Source of the DNA: an uncultured Candidatus Saccharibacteria bacterium
GTDB lineage: Bacteria > Patescibacteriota > Saccharimonadia > Saccharimonadales > Saccharimonadaceae
DNA: 64,000 nucleotides
Direction: 5' to 3'
NCBI GenBank assembly: GCA_947253945.1
Contig: CAMYAY010000001.1
Coordinates: 62,001 to 126,000, forward strand
The position numbers and the translations under genes are program-made. Every line of letters begins with the position of its first letter. Within the stretch, counting starts at the first letter, position 1. The notes below the pieces were generated by a model, which ran no database searches, was not told the DNA's origin, and worked only from the letters and a program-made list of their open reading frames with translations. Shown in pieces: positions 15,987 through 24,206 of this stretch.

Positions 15987-16514
15987 ATGGACTGGAACGA
16001 AGTATTTGATGCCGGTGACGTTGATGCTGGTATTATCAATGTGGTAAATGAAATCCCAAAGGGTAGCAACAATAAAATTGAGTGGCGCCGCGATAAGAAG
16101 GTGATGGCACTCGACCGCGTAGAACCAAAAGTGTTTGCTAAGCCAACCAATTACGGGTTTATTCCGCAGACATTAGATGAAGATGGCGACGAACTAGACG
16201 CTCTTATTTTGACTGACGACCCATTGCCAACTGGTGTGGTTGTAGAAGCTCGCGTTTTGGGTGTATTAAAGTTTGTTGATGGTGGTGAAGTGGACGACAA
16301 AGTGATTGTTGTCCCAGCTGATGACCGCGAGACTGGTAATAAATATCAGACGATTGACGACGTCCCGGCACAGCTAAAGAAGCAAATTGAGTTTCATTTT
16401 GCACACTACAAGGACCTTAAGAAGCCTGGTTCGACTGAAGTTAAGGGTATTGAAGGTTTAGACGCTGCTAAAGCGGTGATTCGTGAAGCACAGCAACGCT
16501 GGGCAAATCGCTAA
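15987..16514 (+). CDS. ppa: Inorganic pyrophosphatase (family I)
   Basis: A 175-residue soluble family I enzyme that hydrolyses pyrophosphate to two phosphates, pulling biosynthetic reactions forward. Evidence is NEIPKGSNNKIEW, NYGFIPQTLDEDGDELDALIL (the metal-binding D-x-D-x-x-D), and VPADDRETGNKYQTIDDVP. KIEW replaces the common KYE, and the first half is a little unusual, but the metal-binding aspartates are intact. An AGAAGGAGATTT site precedes the ATG. The gene follows the unknown 240-residue protein and ends at a strong terminator. Confidence 0.94.
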   Translation: MDWNEVFDAGDVDAGIINVVNEIPKGSNNKIEWRRDKKVMALDRVEPKVFAKPTNYGFIPQTLDEDGDELDALILTDDPLPTGVVVEARVLGVLKFVDGGEVDDKVIVVPADDRETGNKYQTIDDVPAQLKKQIEFHFAHYKDLKKPGSTEVKGIEGLDAAKAVIREAQQRWANR

Positions 16515-16528
16515 AGCTTAGTTAATAA

Positions 16529-16554
16529 AATAAGCACCCTACGGGGTGCTTATT
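16529..16554. terminator. Bidirectional intrinsic terminator between ppa and rel
   Basis: An 11-bp stem (AATAAGCACCC / GGGTGCTTATT) with loop TACG. AATTTT follows on the plus strand, and TTTATT follows on the minus strand. Confidence 0.85.
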
Positions 16555-16565
16555 AATTTTGGCGA

Positions 16566-18050
16566 TTATTGATTAATCTGGCTATTTTTACTGAGCTGGT
16601 TGCGTAATTTGCGTCGTGCGCGACCGGTGGCGATTTTATTTAACCAGTCAAGGTGTGGAATGACATTTTTACGTGTAATTACCTCTACGACATCGCCCGA
16701 TTTAAGTGGTGTATCGAACTTAACTAGTCGTCCATTGACCATAAAACCAGCAGCCTTGGCGGCTACGTCGGAGTGAACTTGGTAGGCAAAGTCGAGCGGT
16801 AAGGCACCAGACGGTAAGTCGAAGATGTCGCCGCGTGGTGAATAGACAAAAATGCGGTCGGAGAATAGGTTAACCTTAAAGGCATCAAAATTGACCTGTT
16901 TACCGGCGCGCAACTTAGCGGCAGCTACTTGGAGTTCATGGATCCAGTTTAGGTTGGCTGGTAGGGGCGCTAGTCCGCCGCGCTTATAAGTATCGGTTAG
17001 CTTTTGCTCGTTGTAATGGAACGATGCCGCAAGACCGCGCTCGGCGTATTCGTGCATTTGCTTGGTGCGAATCTGAAACTCTACGACTTGGCCTTCTGGC
17101 GTAGTCACGGTAGTGTGTAGTGACTGGTAGCCGTTGGTTTTTGGCCGCGCAATATAGTCTTTGATGCGCCCCGGCATTGGAGTATACATTTGGTGAAGCA
17201 AGCCGAGTACGAGGTAACAAGATGAGACGTCGTCGGTGATGACACGTAGCGCCATGAGGTCGTAGATATCGTTAATGTCAGAGTGCTTAGTTAACTTTTT
17301 ATGAAGTGAATAAACTGATTTAATACGCCCTTCTACATGGCAAGGAATTTTTTCTTCGGCTAATTTTTTACTTACTTCATTACGAACTTGGTCGATAGTC
17401 TGTTTACTCTCGCTGATTCTTCGGTCGATTAAGGCACGTAATTTTTCATAACGTTTTGGCGCAAGGTATTTAAAGCTTAAATCCTCAATCTCAACGCGTA
17501 CTCGCCCCATGTTGAGCCGGTCGGCAAGCGGGCCAAATACCTCAAGGCTTTCACGCGCTTTTTTGAGCTGCTTCTCACGGGTTTGATATTGGAGTGTGCG
17601 TAGATTATGCAGGCGGTCAGCTAATTTAATAATGATGACACGGACGTCGGCGCCAATAGCGACCAGTAGCTTAGTTAGGTTATCTTTAGTTTTTGGCAAA
17701 TAGTGAGTAATATCATCGCGCCCACTGCGGGCCTTACTGATTTTGGTGACGCCATCGACCAATAATGCTACGTCGTCGCCAAATTTTGCGCCGATTTCGC
17801 TTAAATCTGTGCCGGTATCTTCGGCGACATCATGTAATAGACCGGCGACGACAGAGTCGCGGTCCATGTTCCATTCACAGAGAATTGTCGCAACAGCAAT
17901 TGGGTGGATGATGTACGGTTCGCCGCTGAGGCGCTTTTGGCCAGCGTGCTTCTCGGTGGCAAAATCAAGCGCCAAGACGATTTTTTGGTAGTCTTTGTCG
18001 TCCGCAAACTTCTGCCGTGCGAGCTTTAAAAATTCTGTTGCTTCTTTCAT
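16566..18050 (-). CDS. rel: RelA/SpoT-family (p)ppGpp synthetase/hydrolase, short form
   Basis: A 494-residue alarmone enzyme. The HD hydrolase domain is at ~25-160, with H35, H49, the H73-D74 pair and E77-D78 (LLHDVAEDT). The synthetase domain is at ~220-340, with SVYSLHKKLTK, YDLMALRVI, GRIKDYIARPKTNGYQSLH and VEFQIRTKQMHEYAE. A TGS domain (~395-465) follows (DRIFVYSPRGDIFDLPSGA). It then stops: the helical, zinc-finger and ACT/RRM domains that make classical Rel ~730 residues are absent. Both catalytic centres look intact, so it should be bifunctional, but ribosome-linked control may differ. It is transcribed from a leaderless promoter. Confidence 0.93.
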   Translation of the reverse strand: MKEATEFLKLARQKFADDKDYQKIVLALDFATEKHAGQKRLSGEPYIIHPIAVATILCEWNMDRDSVVAGLLHDVAEDTGTDLSEIGAKFGDDVALLVDGVTKISKARSGRDDITHYLPKTKDNLTKLLVAIGADVRVIIIKLADRLHNLRTLQYQTREKQLKKARESLEVFGPLADRLNMGRVRVEIEDLSFKYLAPKRYEKLRALIDRRISESKQTIDQVRNEVSKKLAEEKIPCHVEGRIKSVYSLHKKLTKHSDINDIYDLMALRVITDDVSSCYLVLGLLHQMYTPMPGRIKDYIARPKTNGYQSLHTTVTTPEGQVVEFQIRTKQMHEYAERGLAASFHYNEQKLTDTYKRGGLAPLPANLNWIHELQVAAAKLRAGKQVNFDAFKVNLFSDRIFVYSPRGDIFDLPSGALPLDFAYQVHSDVAAKAAGFMVNGRLVKFDTPLKSGDVVEVITRKNVIPHLDWLNKIATGRARRKLRNQLSKNSQINQ

Positions 18051-18056
18051 ATGACA

Positions 18057-18065
18057 ATTATAGCA
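18057..18065 (-). promoter_or_regulatory. Extended -10 promoter for rel (leaderless)
   Basis: Minus strand TGC-TATAAT, with the hexamer at 18062-18057. Six bases separate it from the ATG at 18050. Confidence 0.7.
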
Positions 18066-18093
18066 CTTTACTGGACAAAATAAGCATTAGCGT

Positions 18094-18099
18094 TATAAT
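18094..18099 (+). promoter_or_regulatory. -10 promoter element for the RCC1/TIG gene
   Basis: TATAAT immediately precedes an out-competed ATG at 18100. The transcript should begin near 18106 and carry a ~40-nt leader with TAGGGGG before the real start at 18148. Confidence 0.6.
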
Positions 18100-18147
18100 A
18101 TGATTATATTCTTTAGCGGCCGTAATAATTTAAATTTAGGGGGCGTC

Positions 18148-20079
18148 ATGTTCAAAAAAATTCGGTCGTGTATGGTAATCGCGGCAGGTGTGATATTAAT
18201 GGCTATGCCACAAGTAGCATTAGCTGAGGATGTGTTGGTAGATAACGACGAAGCTACTAATGCACCCGATACTGTTGATGGAGAAGACCGAGAGGCGGTA
18301 GATTCAAATACAACAGCCACTGACTCTGATGCACCTAGCGATTTTGCCGATCGGGCTGATTTAGGTGCTGGCGCTAATAGTTCTAGCGTGGATAAGAAAG
18401 TAGAGAATAATTTGAGCGATAAGGCTGATGACAAGCCATATGGTTTGAGCGCTACTTCTGGTTCAACGTCGGGAGGGGATGTTATTACTTTACATAGTCC
18501 ATACCTGTCGGGTGAAGTTCGTAAGTCGATTGGTAATATAAAAGATTATGCGAGGGGCGATAACCATGAGTTGGCATTGTTGGATGATGGTTCGGTAGTG
18601 GCTTGGGGCGATAATACTCAAGGTCAACTTGGTTACCAGGCCGATAATAACCATATAAATGCGCAACAGGCGGTGACTATTAAATTGCCAAAGGCTGCAA
18701 CTGTTATTGCAGCAAAGCATAACGCATCGGTGGCATTGTTGAAGGATGGCACAGTTTATTTATGGGGTGATGGAAAATTTGAGCCGCAACAATTGTCGCT
18801 AGCTGACGGTAGAGTAATGAGCATTAGTCTTGTTGGGGAGAAAAATGCTACTAGCGTGATTATGCGGACTTGCCGTAGCGATAATTGTGGTACTGATGCT
18901 GATGGCGTGGCTATATGGTCGTCTTTGAACCAGCAGATTATGACATACGATTTCGGTGCTAAGGTACGCGAAATTGCAGTTAACCCGACGTCGCACGATA
19001 TAGCGGCGATTACTTCTGATATGTTATACAACTGGTCACTTGGGCTTAGTCCGAAACCGTTGGGTGGTAAGTTTAACCTGGACCCAAAGAGTAATGGTTT
19101 ATCACATGTAGCAGCTGGCGATATTAATCGAGGGCAGGCATTCCTAGTATATGATGGCGGTGCGTTATTTACGCGCGGCGGCAGTGCTGAGTATAGCAGT
19201 GTGGCAAATTTACCGGTCGCAAATAACATTACACAGTTATTAAACGATGGCTGGGAGGGATATTTTGCATTAAACGACGCCGGAGATGTTTTTATGTGGT
19301 ATTTGAATGGCAAGCAGTGGATTCAAATTGCTACACCGGAGGGTGAGCAGATTATTAAATTGCGAGCATTACAACCACACGGTAATAAATACACTGCGGG
19401 TGTGGTGCTTGGTCTGAGTGCTAACGGTAGACTATATGAATTGCATACTGGCAATGGAGATATACCAGACATTACGCCCGACTTAACGATTTCTACGGGT
19501 AAAAATGAACATTTGCTCAAGAAAATATTTTTTGGTGGCGTAGAATTAGACACTGATAAAATTAAATATTTAGATGATAATACGGTGCAATTTTCTGTGC
19601 CACCATCCTTACATGCTGGAGCGGTAGCGGTGTCTATAGAAGATATCAATGGGCGCAGATGGCCGGTGGGCAAATACAACTATATTAAATCGCAAGTAAT
19701 GGGTGGTAATCAATTATTGCCGTCGGTTACTCCGGATGCTAGTGGTGAACATTCGTCTACTACCGTAAAGCCGTCGTCTACGATTGTTAAGCCGTATGAT
19801 AGTAGTAAATTATTGCTAAGTAATAAGCCTAAACCAAGTATAGATAAGACAAAATCAGACGACCAAGTAAAGAAGTTAAAGCGCGAGGTATCAGATAGGA
19901 TAGCTCAGTTTAAAGATAGACTCAAGCAGTACACTACCATGCAGAAGCAGCACGACAAACTGGTTTCGGCTCAGAACAAGATGTTGGGTGGTCGACAGCC
20001 AAAATTAGAACCGTACGGTAGCTACGGCTCTTACTCTCGTGGTAAGTATGGCGCACCAAATACCGGCGCAGAGCTATGA
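18148..20079 (+). CDS. Secreted RCC1-repeat protein with split TIG domain
   Basis: 643 residues from ATG 18148. The signal peptide is MFKKIRSCMVIAAGVILMAM, cleaved after PQVALA (~26). An acidic linker (~27-105) follows. SGSTSGGDVITL resembles the first strand of an IPT/TIG domain, followed by RCC1-type repeats (LALLDDGSVVAWGDNTQGQLG, VALLKDGTVYLWGDG) and other blades. At ~450-515, IFFGGVELDTD and VPPSLHAGAVAVSIEDI look like the rest of the TIG. A Lys/Gln-rich helix (~560-610) leads to the end APNTGAEL, which looks like a sortase-type motif without the usual membrane tail. It is probably a cell-surface adhesin or propeller protein. ATG 18100 is rejected because it abuts the -10. Confidence 0.75.
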   Translation: MFKKIRSCMVIAAGVILMAMPQVALAEDVLVDNDEATNAPDTVDGEDREAVDSNTTATDSDAPSDFADRADLGAGANSSSVDKKVENNLSDKADDKPYGLSATSGSTSGGDVITLHSPYLSGEVRKSIGNIKDYARGDNHELALLDDGSVVAWGDNTQGQLGYQADNNHINAQQAVTIKLPKAATVIAAKHNASVALLKDGTVYLWGDGKFEPQQLSLADGRVMSISLVGEKNATSVIMRTCRSDNCGTDADGVAIWSSLNQQIMTYDFGAKVREIAVNPTSHDIAAITSDMLYNWSLGLSPKPLGGKFNLDPKSNGLSHVAAGDINRGQAFLVYDGGALFTRGGSAEYSSVANLPVANNITQLLNDGWEGYFALNDAGDVFMWYLNGKQWIQIATPEGEQIIKLRALQPHGNKYTAGVVLGLSANGRLYELHTGNGDIPDITPDLTISTGKNEHLLKKIFFGGVELDTDKIKYLDDNTVQFSVPPSLHAGAVAVSIEDINGRRWPVGKYNYIKSQVMGGNQLLPSVTPDASGEHSSTTVKPSSTIVKPYDSSKLLLSNKPKPSIDKTKSDDQVKKLKREVSDRIAQFKDRLKQYTTMQKQHDKLVSAQNKMLGGRQPKLEPYGSYGSYSRGKYGAPNTGAEL

Positions 20080-20081
20080 TA

Positions 20082-20109
20082 TTGAATTATTTCTATTTTT
20101 TGCTAAACT
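20082..20109 (+). promoter_or_regulatory. Sigma-70 promoter for GAPDH
   Basis: TTGAAT at 20082-20087, a 16-bp spacer, then TGC-TAAACT with the hexamer at 20104-20109. A ~24-nt leader follows with TAGGAGGG before ATG 20140. Confidence 0.65.
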
Positions 20110-20139
20110 ATAAACATAAGGGTAATTAGGAGGGAATCC

Positions 20140-21147
20140 ATGAAGAAAATTGCAATTAACGGGTTTGGTCGAATTGGCCGCAACGCCTTTAAGATTGCGC
20201 TGAAGCGCGATGATGTCGAGGTGGTGGCGATTAATGACTTGGTTAGCCCAGATGCTTTGGCGCATCTTTTAAAGTACGACTCAACCTACGGCACATTTGC
20301 TGGTGATGTTAGCTATGATGACCAGAATATCATTGTAGACGGTCGTAAGTATCGCGTATATAGCGAAACTGACCCACACAATCTACCTTGGCGTGAGCTA
20401 GGTATTGATGTCGTAATTGAATCAACCGGTCGGTTTGTGGTGCCAGATAAGGCCCGCGCTCACCTTGACGCCGGCGCTAAGAAGGTAGTGATTAGTGCTC
20501 CAGCTAAGGGTGAGGGTGCTACAACTATTGTGCTTGGTGTTAATGATGGCGAGCTGGAGAATGCTAGCGATATCGTTAGCAACGCTTCTTGTACTACTAA
20601 CTGTATCGCGCCAGTGATGTCAGTACTAGAGAATAACTTTGGTGTTGAAAAGGCAATGATGACGACAGTTCACTCATACACTTCAGACCAGCGTTTGCTT
20701 GATGCGCCACACCGTGACCCACGTCGTATGCGTAGTGCTGCTCAGAATATCATTCCAACCACTACGGGCGCTTCAATTGCTTGTACTAAGACTATTCCTA
20801 GCTTGAAGGATAAGTTTGGCGGTTTAAGCTTGCGCGTGCCAACCCCAGTAGCTTCAATTTCTGATATTACGGCGGTTTTGAAGCGTAATGTTACTAAGGA
20901 AGAGATTAACGATGTCTTCCGTAAGGCTGCCCAAGAGGATTACTATCGTGGCATTTTGGACGCGACTGACGAGAAGTTGGTTAGTAGCGATTACATTGGT
21001 AACCCGTGCTCATCAATTGTTGACCTTAGCTTAACGGATGTTGTGGCTGGTAACCTCGTAAAGGTTGTTTCTTGGTACGACAACGAGTGGGGCTATTCAA
21101 ACCGCTTGGTTGAACTAACGGTTGATGTAGCAAAAAGCATCAAGTAA
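20140..21147 (+). CDS. gap: Glyceraldehyde-3-phosphate dehydrogenase (NAD)
   Basis: A 335-residue enzyme of normal length. The Rossmann start is INGFGRIGRN, and D33 (VAINDLVSP) fits NAD preference. The catalytic centre is SNASCTTNC with C151, and the general base is H178 (TTVHSYTSDQ). It oxidises glyceraldehyde-3-phosphate to 1,3-bisphosphoglycerate in lower glycolysis. It opens a carbon-metabolism block, but it has its own promoter and a terminator behind it, so it can be expressed separately and probably highly. Its codon use and strong GGAGG site fit a high-expression gene. Confidence 0.97.
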   Translation: MKKIAINGFGRIGRNAFKIALKRDDVEVVAINDLVSPDALAHLLKYDSTYGTFAGDVSYDDQNIIVDGRKYRVYSETDPHNLPWRELGIDVVIESTGRFVVPDKARAHLDAGAKKVVISAPAKGEGATTIVLGVNDGELENASDIVSNASCTTNCIAPVMSVLENNFGVEKAMMTTVHSYTSDQRLLDAPHRDPRRMRSAAQNIIPTTTGASIACTKTIPSLKDKFGGLSLRVPTPVASISDITAVLKRNVTKEEINDVFRKAAQEDYYRGILDATDEKLVSSDYIGNPCSSIVDLSLTDVVAGNLVKVVSWYDNEWGYSNRLVELTVDVAKSIK

Positions 21148-21165
21148 CTAGCTAGATACATAACT

Positions 21166-21195
21166 AAATTAGCCCTTTATCAAGGGCTAATTTTT
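21166..21195 (+). terminator. Intrinsic terminator after GAPDH
   Basis: A 12-bp stem (AAATTAGCCCTT / AAGGGCTAATTT) with loop TATC and a T-run to 21195. The next -10 begins only 12 bases later. Confidence 0.85.
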
Positions 21196-21206
21196 GTTAA
21201 ATGTTA

Positions 21207-21212
21207 TATAAT
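21207..21212 (+). promoter_or_regulatory. -10 promoter element for rpiB
   Basis: TATAAT at 21207-21212. Its -35 region falls in the preceding terminator arm. A ~16-nt leader follows with AGGAGGG before ATG 21235. Confidence 0.55.
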
Positions 21213-21234
21213 AATATTGTAAATAGGAGGGTAA

Positions 21235-21687
21235 ATGATTTACTTGGGTGCCGACCATCAGGGGTTTTATCTAAAAAACAAAATAGCAGATTATTTAACA
21301 AAGCAAGGTTATCAAATAGCGGATTGCTCAAATCAAAAGTTTGATCCAAATGATGACTTTCCGGAGTTTGCGCATCGTGCGGCGGTTAAGCTAGTTGATG
21401 AGGTTGATGATATCGACCAAGCCATTTTGATTTGTGGTGGCGGTCAGGGAATGGCAATGGCAGCTAATCGTACTAAGGGAGTGCGGGCAATTGTTGCTAC
21501 CTCAGTATCTGACGCGCGTTATGGCCGTAATGATAATGATGCTAATTGTATCTGTTTGCCGGCGCGTGTATTAGACAAAGATTATAACGAACCGCTCTGG
21601 AAGGATATTATCGATACCTTCCTCAAGACGCCGTTTGCCGGCGCTGAGCGCTATATTCGTCGTAATAAAGAGCTAGACGAGCTATGA
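21235..21687 (+). CDS. rpiB: Ribose-5-phosphate isomerase B
   Basis: A 150-residue RpiB/LacAB-type isomerase. It starts with YLGADHQGFYLKNKIADYL and has the catalytic Cys segment AILICGGGQGMAMAANRTKGVRA (family consensus CGTGxGxxxxANK), then DARYGRNDNDANCICLPARVL. It interconverts ribose-5-phosphate and ribulose-5-phosphate in the pentose phosphate pathway. It has a clear GGAGG site. The 3' end overlaps rpe by 4 bases (ATGA), tying the isomerase and epimerase steps together. Confidence 0.92.
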   Translation: MIYLGADHQGFYLKNKIADYLTKQGYQIADCSNQKFDPNDDFPEFAHRAAVKLVDEVDDIDQAILICGGGQGMAMAANRTKGVRAIVATSVSDARYGRNDNDANCICLPARVLDKDYNEPLWKDIIDTFLKTPFAGAERYIRRNKELDEL

Positions 21688-22340
21688 CCTACATTGTGCC
21701 TACCATTACTACAGATGACCCTGTGGTGTATCAGCGGCGTATGCAGGAATTTGTGCAGTTTGCGCCGGCAGTCCACATTGATATTACAGACGGTCAGTTT
21801 GCGCCAAGTGATACGGTTAATTTAAATCAGATTTATTGGCGGCAGTTTGAGCCCTTTGATGCTAAAATTGTATTGCATTTGATGATGCACGATCCAGCTA
21901 CTTGGGTGGATCAGATTGTTTCTTTACATCCTGATTTGGTAATTGTTCACACTGAGGCTAGCGCAGCAGTAAAATTACCTAGTTTGGCACAACATTTAGC
22001 TAAGTTTGGTATTGAATTTGGTGTAGCATTATTGCCTGAAACGCAACCGGAGTCGGCAGTGGAATTGATTAAATTGGCGCAGCATGTGTTGATTTTTGGT
22101 GGTCATCTGGGATATCAAGGTGGCACGGCGGATTTAACACAACTTAAAAAAGTTGACTTGGTTCGACAAATTAACCCGCAGGTTCAACTTGAGTGGGATG
22201 GTGGCGCAAACCAAGATAATGTGATTGAGTTGCAGCAGGCGGGAATCTCGTGGATTAATGTTGGCGGGGCGATTAGTCATGCGCCAAATGCTCGCGTTGC
22301 TTACCAAAAGCTGACAGCGCTGGTTGATGAAACGTGTTAA
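21684..22340 (+). CDS. rpe: Ribulose-phosphate 3-epimerase-like protein
   Basis: A 218-residue TIM-barrel protein. HIDITDGQFAPSDTV stands where Rpe has HxDxMDGxFVPN, and LEWDGGANQDNVIELQQAG stands for the C-terminal catalytic Asp region (vDGG). IVLHLMMHDPATWVDQI matches the middle metal-site segment. It should epimerise ribulose-5-phosphate to xylulose-5-phosphate, feeding the adjacent transketolase. The sequence is clearly divergent from ordinary Rpe (ITDG for VMDG), so a related phosphate-sugar epimerase is possible. The start overlaps rpiB. The tktN promoter lies inside its last codons. Confidence 0.82.
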   Translation: MTYIVPTITTDDPVVYQRRMQEFVQFAPAVHIDITDGQFAPSDTVNLNQIYWRQFEPFDAKIVLHLMMHDPATWVDQIVSLHPDLVIVHTEASAAVKLPSLAQHLAKFGIEFGVALLPETQPESAVELIKLAQHVLIFGGHLGYQGGTADLTQLKKVDLVRQINPQVQLEWDGGANQDNVIELQQAGISWINVGGAISHAPNARVAYQKLTALVDETC

Positions 22341-22343
22341 AAT
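22335..22343 (+). promoter_or_regulatory. Extended -10 promoter for transketolase N-half (leaderless)
   Basis: TGT-TAAAAT with the hexamer at 22338-22343, overlapping the rpe stop. Six bases separate it from the ATG at 22350. Confidence 0.65.
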
Positions 22344-22349
22344 ATAACC

Positions 22350-23180
22350 ATGAACATTACTGAGTCGGAAGCTGGTATATTGCGTGAACACGCCCGCAAT
22401 ATGCGGCGTAATATTATTAAAATGTTAACTGCGGCAGGGTCGGGACACACTGCTGGGTCGCTTGATTTGGCGGATATTTTTGCTAGCTTGTATTTTAAGC
22501 TGATGCATTATAATTTTAGCGATCCGCACGATACTACGCGGGATTTATTAGTGCTGTCGGCTGGCCATACTTGTCCAGTGTTGTATGCCGCTCTAGCAGA
22601 GGGTGGTGCTATCAAGCCGGATGAGCTAATGAGTTTGCGAAAATTTGGTTCACGCTTGCAAGGCCATCCGGAACGAACTGCTTTGCCGTATCTTGAGACT
22701 ACATCTGGACCGTTAGGTTCAGGCGTGTCGCAGGCAGCGGGCATGGCTTATAGTATTAAATATCTTGACCAAACTAAGCGCCGAGTTTATTGCGTGACGG
22801 GTGACGGTGAATTGGATGAAGGCAATGTTTGGGAAGCCGCTATGTTTGCTGGTAAGTCTCATCTAAATAATTTGGTGGTATTTGTTGACCGTAATACCAT
22901 CCAATTATCTGGCAAGACTGAGGATATCATGCCGCTAGAGCCTTTAGCCGACAAATGGCGTAGCTTTGGCTGGCTGGTAAAAGTGGTAAATGGTAATGAC
23001 GTGACTGAAATATGCAACACTGTGCTGAATTTACCGGAAGATAATAATCAACCAGTAGCAATTATTGCTAATACAGTGCCAGCGAAGGGTGTGAGCTTTA
23101 TGGAAAATGACTATCATTGGCATGGTAAGGTGCCAAATGCGGAACAGGCGCAACAGGCTTTGGAGGAATTAAATGTATAA
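22350..23180 (+). CDS. Transketolase, N-terminal subunit
   Basis: A 276-residue thiamin-diphosphate-binding half. Motifs are AAGSGHTAGSLDLADIFASL, HTCPVLYAALAEGG, LQGHPERTALP, SGPLGSGVSQAAGMAY, and the TPP motif GDGELDEGNVWEA ending in VVFVDRNTIQLSG. Together with the next gene it makes a split transketolase that moves two-carbon units between sugar phosphates. Its stop overlaps the start of the C-half by 8 bases. A leaderless promoter at the end of rpe lets the pair be made independently of rpiB-rpe. Confidence 0.94.
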   Translation: MNITESEAGILREHARNMRRNIIKMLTAAGSGHTAGSLDLADIFASLYFKLMHYNFSDPHDTTRDLLVLSAGHTCPVLYAALAEGGAIKPDELMSLRKFGSRLQGHPERTALPYLETTSGPLGSGVSQAAGMAYSIKYLDQTKRRVYCVTGDGELDEGNVWEAAMFAGKSHLNNLVVFVDRNTIQLSGKTEDIMPLEPLADKWRSFGWLVKVVNGNDVTEICNTVLNLPEDNNQPVAIIANTVPAKGVSFMENDYHWHGKVPNAEQAQQALEELNV

Positions 23181-24153
23181 GTTGGACGAACAATTAATTA
23201 AGGGCAACCCAGTGAAGCAGTCGGTGCGTAAGGCGCTTGGTCATGCTCTTGCAGAATTAGGTGCGCAACATCAAGACGTTGTGGCGGTGACCGCTGATCT
23301 AGCGAGTTCAGTGGGGCTAGCGGAGTTTAAAGAGCGCCACGGTGCTCGGTTTATTGAAACTGGAATTGCTGAGCAAAATTTAGTGACACTAGCAAGTGGT
23401 TTGGCTCACGAGGGTAAGGCCGTTTATCTTGCGGCGTATGCAGCTTTTAGTCCGGGGCGTAACTGGGAACAAATTCGGACGACGATTTGTCTCAATGACC
23501 AGCCAGTAAAAGTGATTGGTAGTCATACGGGTTTAAATGTCGGCCCCGACGGCGCAACACATCAAATGCTTGAGGATATTGCGTTAATGCGTGTACTGCC
23601 AAACATGACTGTGCTGGCGCCGGGTGATGCCAATGAAGCGGCGCAAATGGTGCAGGCGGTTTATGATTACCCACATCCGGTGTATATTCGCGTGCCACGC
23701 TCTGACCAAGTGGTATTTTCGACGCCCGATGACAACTTTAAGATAGGTAAAGCTTATGTAGTACGACAGGACGACGAGGCGACCATTACTCTACTCTCGA
23801 CCGGCACTATGACTGGTACGGCATTGCTTGTAGCGCAGGCGCTAGCGGAGCGGGGAATTGGCGCTTCGGTAGTGCATGTGCCGACAATTAAGCCACTCGA
23901 CCGTGAGACTATTTTGCGCGAGGTGGGTAAAAATTCCGTCGCCGTTACTCTCGAGGAGCATCAAGTGGCTGGTGGATTTGGTTCAGCAATTGCGGAATTG
24001 TTGCTGGAATCTGGCGTAGTGCCACAGGTCTTTAAGCGAATTGGCGTAAATGACCAGTTTGGCCAATCTGGTACGGCGGATGAATTACTGGCGCATTATG
24101 GTTTGGATGTAGCTGGTGTGCTACGTCAAATTACGCAATTAATTGGTGAGTAG
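23173..24153 (+). CDS. Transketolase, C-terminal subunit
   Basis: A 326-residue protein covering the pyrimidine-binding and C-terminal domains. GARFIETGIAEQNLVTLASGLA carries the TPP-activating Glu. GSHTGLNVGPDGATHQMLEDIALMR and VYIRVPRSDQ follow, then the transketolase C-terminal region ATITLLSTGTMTG and VAVTLEEHQVAGGFGSAIAEL. It pairs with the N-half. The start has TGGAGGAATTAA just upstream, inside the previous gene. Two-gene transketolases are common in Firmicutes, Actinobacteria, archaea and CPR. Confidence 0.94.
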   Translation: MYKLDEQLIKGNPVKQSVRKALGHALAELGAQHQDVVAVTADLASSVGLAEFKERHGARFIETGIAEQNLVTLASGLAHEGKAVYLAAYAAFSPGRNWEQIRTTICLNDQPVKVIGSHTGLNVGPDGATHQMLEDIALMRVLPNMTVLAPGDANEAAQMVQAVYDYPHPVYIRVPRSDQVVFSTPDDNFKIGKAYVVRQDDEATITLLSTGTMTGTALLVAQALAERGIGASVVHVPTIKPLDRETILREVGKNSVAVTLEEHQVAGGFGSAIAELLLESGVVPQVFKRIGVNDQFGQSGTADELLAHYGLDVAGVLRQITQLIGE

Positions 24154-24162
24154 TGCTATAAT
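24154..24162 (+). promoter_or_regulatory. Extended -10 promoter for aldolase-PfkB kinase unit
   Basis: TGC-TATAAT with the hexamer at 24157-24162, immediately after the tktC stop. A ~38-nt leader carries TTTAGAGGGTGG before ATG 24207. Confidence 0.65.
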
Positions 24163-24206
24163 AGTATACATAAGCATAAATTAGTAATAATATTTAGAGG
24201 GTGGCA

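Noticed and set aside
18756..19313. 185-residue minus-strand frame inside the RCC1/TIG gene
   Set aside because: The plus-strand frame has a signal peptide and RCC1 repeats. The minus frame has no family features.
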